Source: Planctomycetaceae bacterium (GTDB lineage Bacteria; Planctomycetota; Planctomycetia; Planctomycetales; Planctomycetaceae). Taken from it: a stretch of DNA of 62,919 nt. Positions 62,875-62,919 of this stretch are shown here, piece by piece. Below the pieces are notes generated by a model. That model saw nothing but the letters and a program-made list of their open reading frames with translations, did no database searches and was not told the DNA's origin. Numbering within the stretch: position 1 is the stretch's first letter; each line of letters begins with the position of its first letter. Location of the stretch: assembly GCA_002722955.1 (NCBI GenBank), contig PBMZ01000105.1:1-62919 (forward strand). The letters are read 5' to 3'. A program made the translations under genes and the position numbers.

Positions 62875-62879
62875 AGGAG
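62875..62879 (+). promoter_or_regulatory. Ribosome-binding site of the right-edge gene
   Basis: AGGAG lies 6 bp before the ATG at 62886, a near-consensus Shine-Dalgarno site at normal spacing. It supports the reality of the truncated gene at the edge. Confidence 0.6.
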
Positions 62880-62885
62880 TTCTCA

Positions 62886-62919
62886 ATGACCAAAGATGAA
62901 CTTACTTCAGTGTTGGGTG
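62886..62919 (+). CDS. Start of a gene cut by the window edge
   Basis: Eleven codons are visible (MTKDELTSVLG) behind a good AGGAG site. The product cannot be identified from this much. Confidence 0.45.
   Translation, partial: MTKDELTSVLG

Overview
The window reads as a chromosomal segment of a planctomycete, most likely of the Pirellulaceae/Rhodopirellula type. The evidence is the protein content: cytochrome c/DUF1549-DUF1553 and DUF1592-type proteins, DUF1501 and DUF1552 proteins, Tat-exported Gfo/Idh oxidoreductases, and a surface protein with a LEPR-XLL-like N-terminus. Short palindromic repeats between and inside genes fit the same origin. No tRNA, rRNA, CRISPR array, transposase or phage gene was recognised.

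Layout. 0.2-11 kb: exported catabolic genes, with an enolase-superfamily dehydratase on the minus strand and, on plus, a Gfo/Idh oxidoreductase, a DUF1549/DUF1553 cytochrome overlapping a DUF1501 protein, and a metallophosphoesterase overlapping a second DUF1501 protein. 11-16 kb: a minus-strand operon (DUF1552, secreted unknown protein, DUF1592-type cytochrome) joined by ATGA overlaps; it carries three palindromic repeats inside its coding sequence. 16-24 kb: a CocE-type hydrolase, a wrecked M56-peptidase/HlyD locus, a formyltransferase-fold enzyme, two TerB-like genes (one with an internal amber codon) and two metallo-beta-lactamase-fold enzymes. 24-38 kb: a PQQ-propeller membrane protein, a methyltransferase, a TPR protein, pyrC-pyrB, tsaE, an M20 peptidase, a GNAT enzyme, an output-less PAS sensor, an HlyD adaptor and a YifB/ComM ATPase. 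39-54 kb: sulfotransferase plus WecE-like aminotransferase, a large secreted glycosidase-like protein, aspS, a C-terminal-haem cytochrome, an RTX/GlcG surface protein, sufS-sufE, nadB and an SDR. 55-63 kb: mostly poorly conserved genes, a MoxR ATPase, an HTTM membrane protein with its partner, and several broken reading frames.

Metabolic housekeeping (pyrBC, tsaE, aspS, sufSE, nadB) is intact and interleaved with exported degradative functions. The most unusual content is the set of palindromic elements, most of which are two small hairpins facing each other. In three places they are read in frame as protein: two signal-peptide regions and one insertion inside a DUF1592-type protein. The second pattern is a concentration of frameshifted genes between 45 and 61 kb, all at homopolymer runs, two of them on U_UUU_UUN heptamers. 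All functional calls come from reading motifs by eye; no database search was run.
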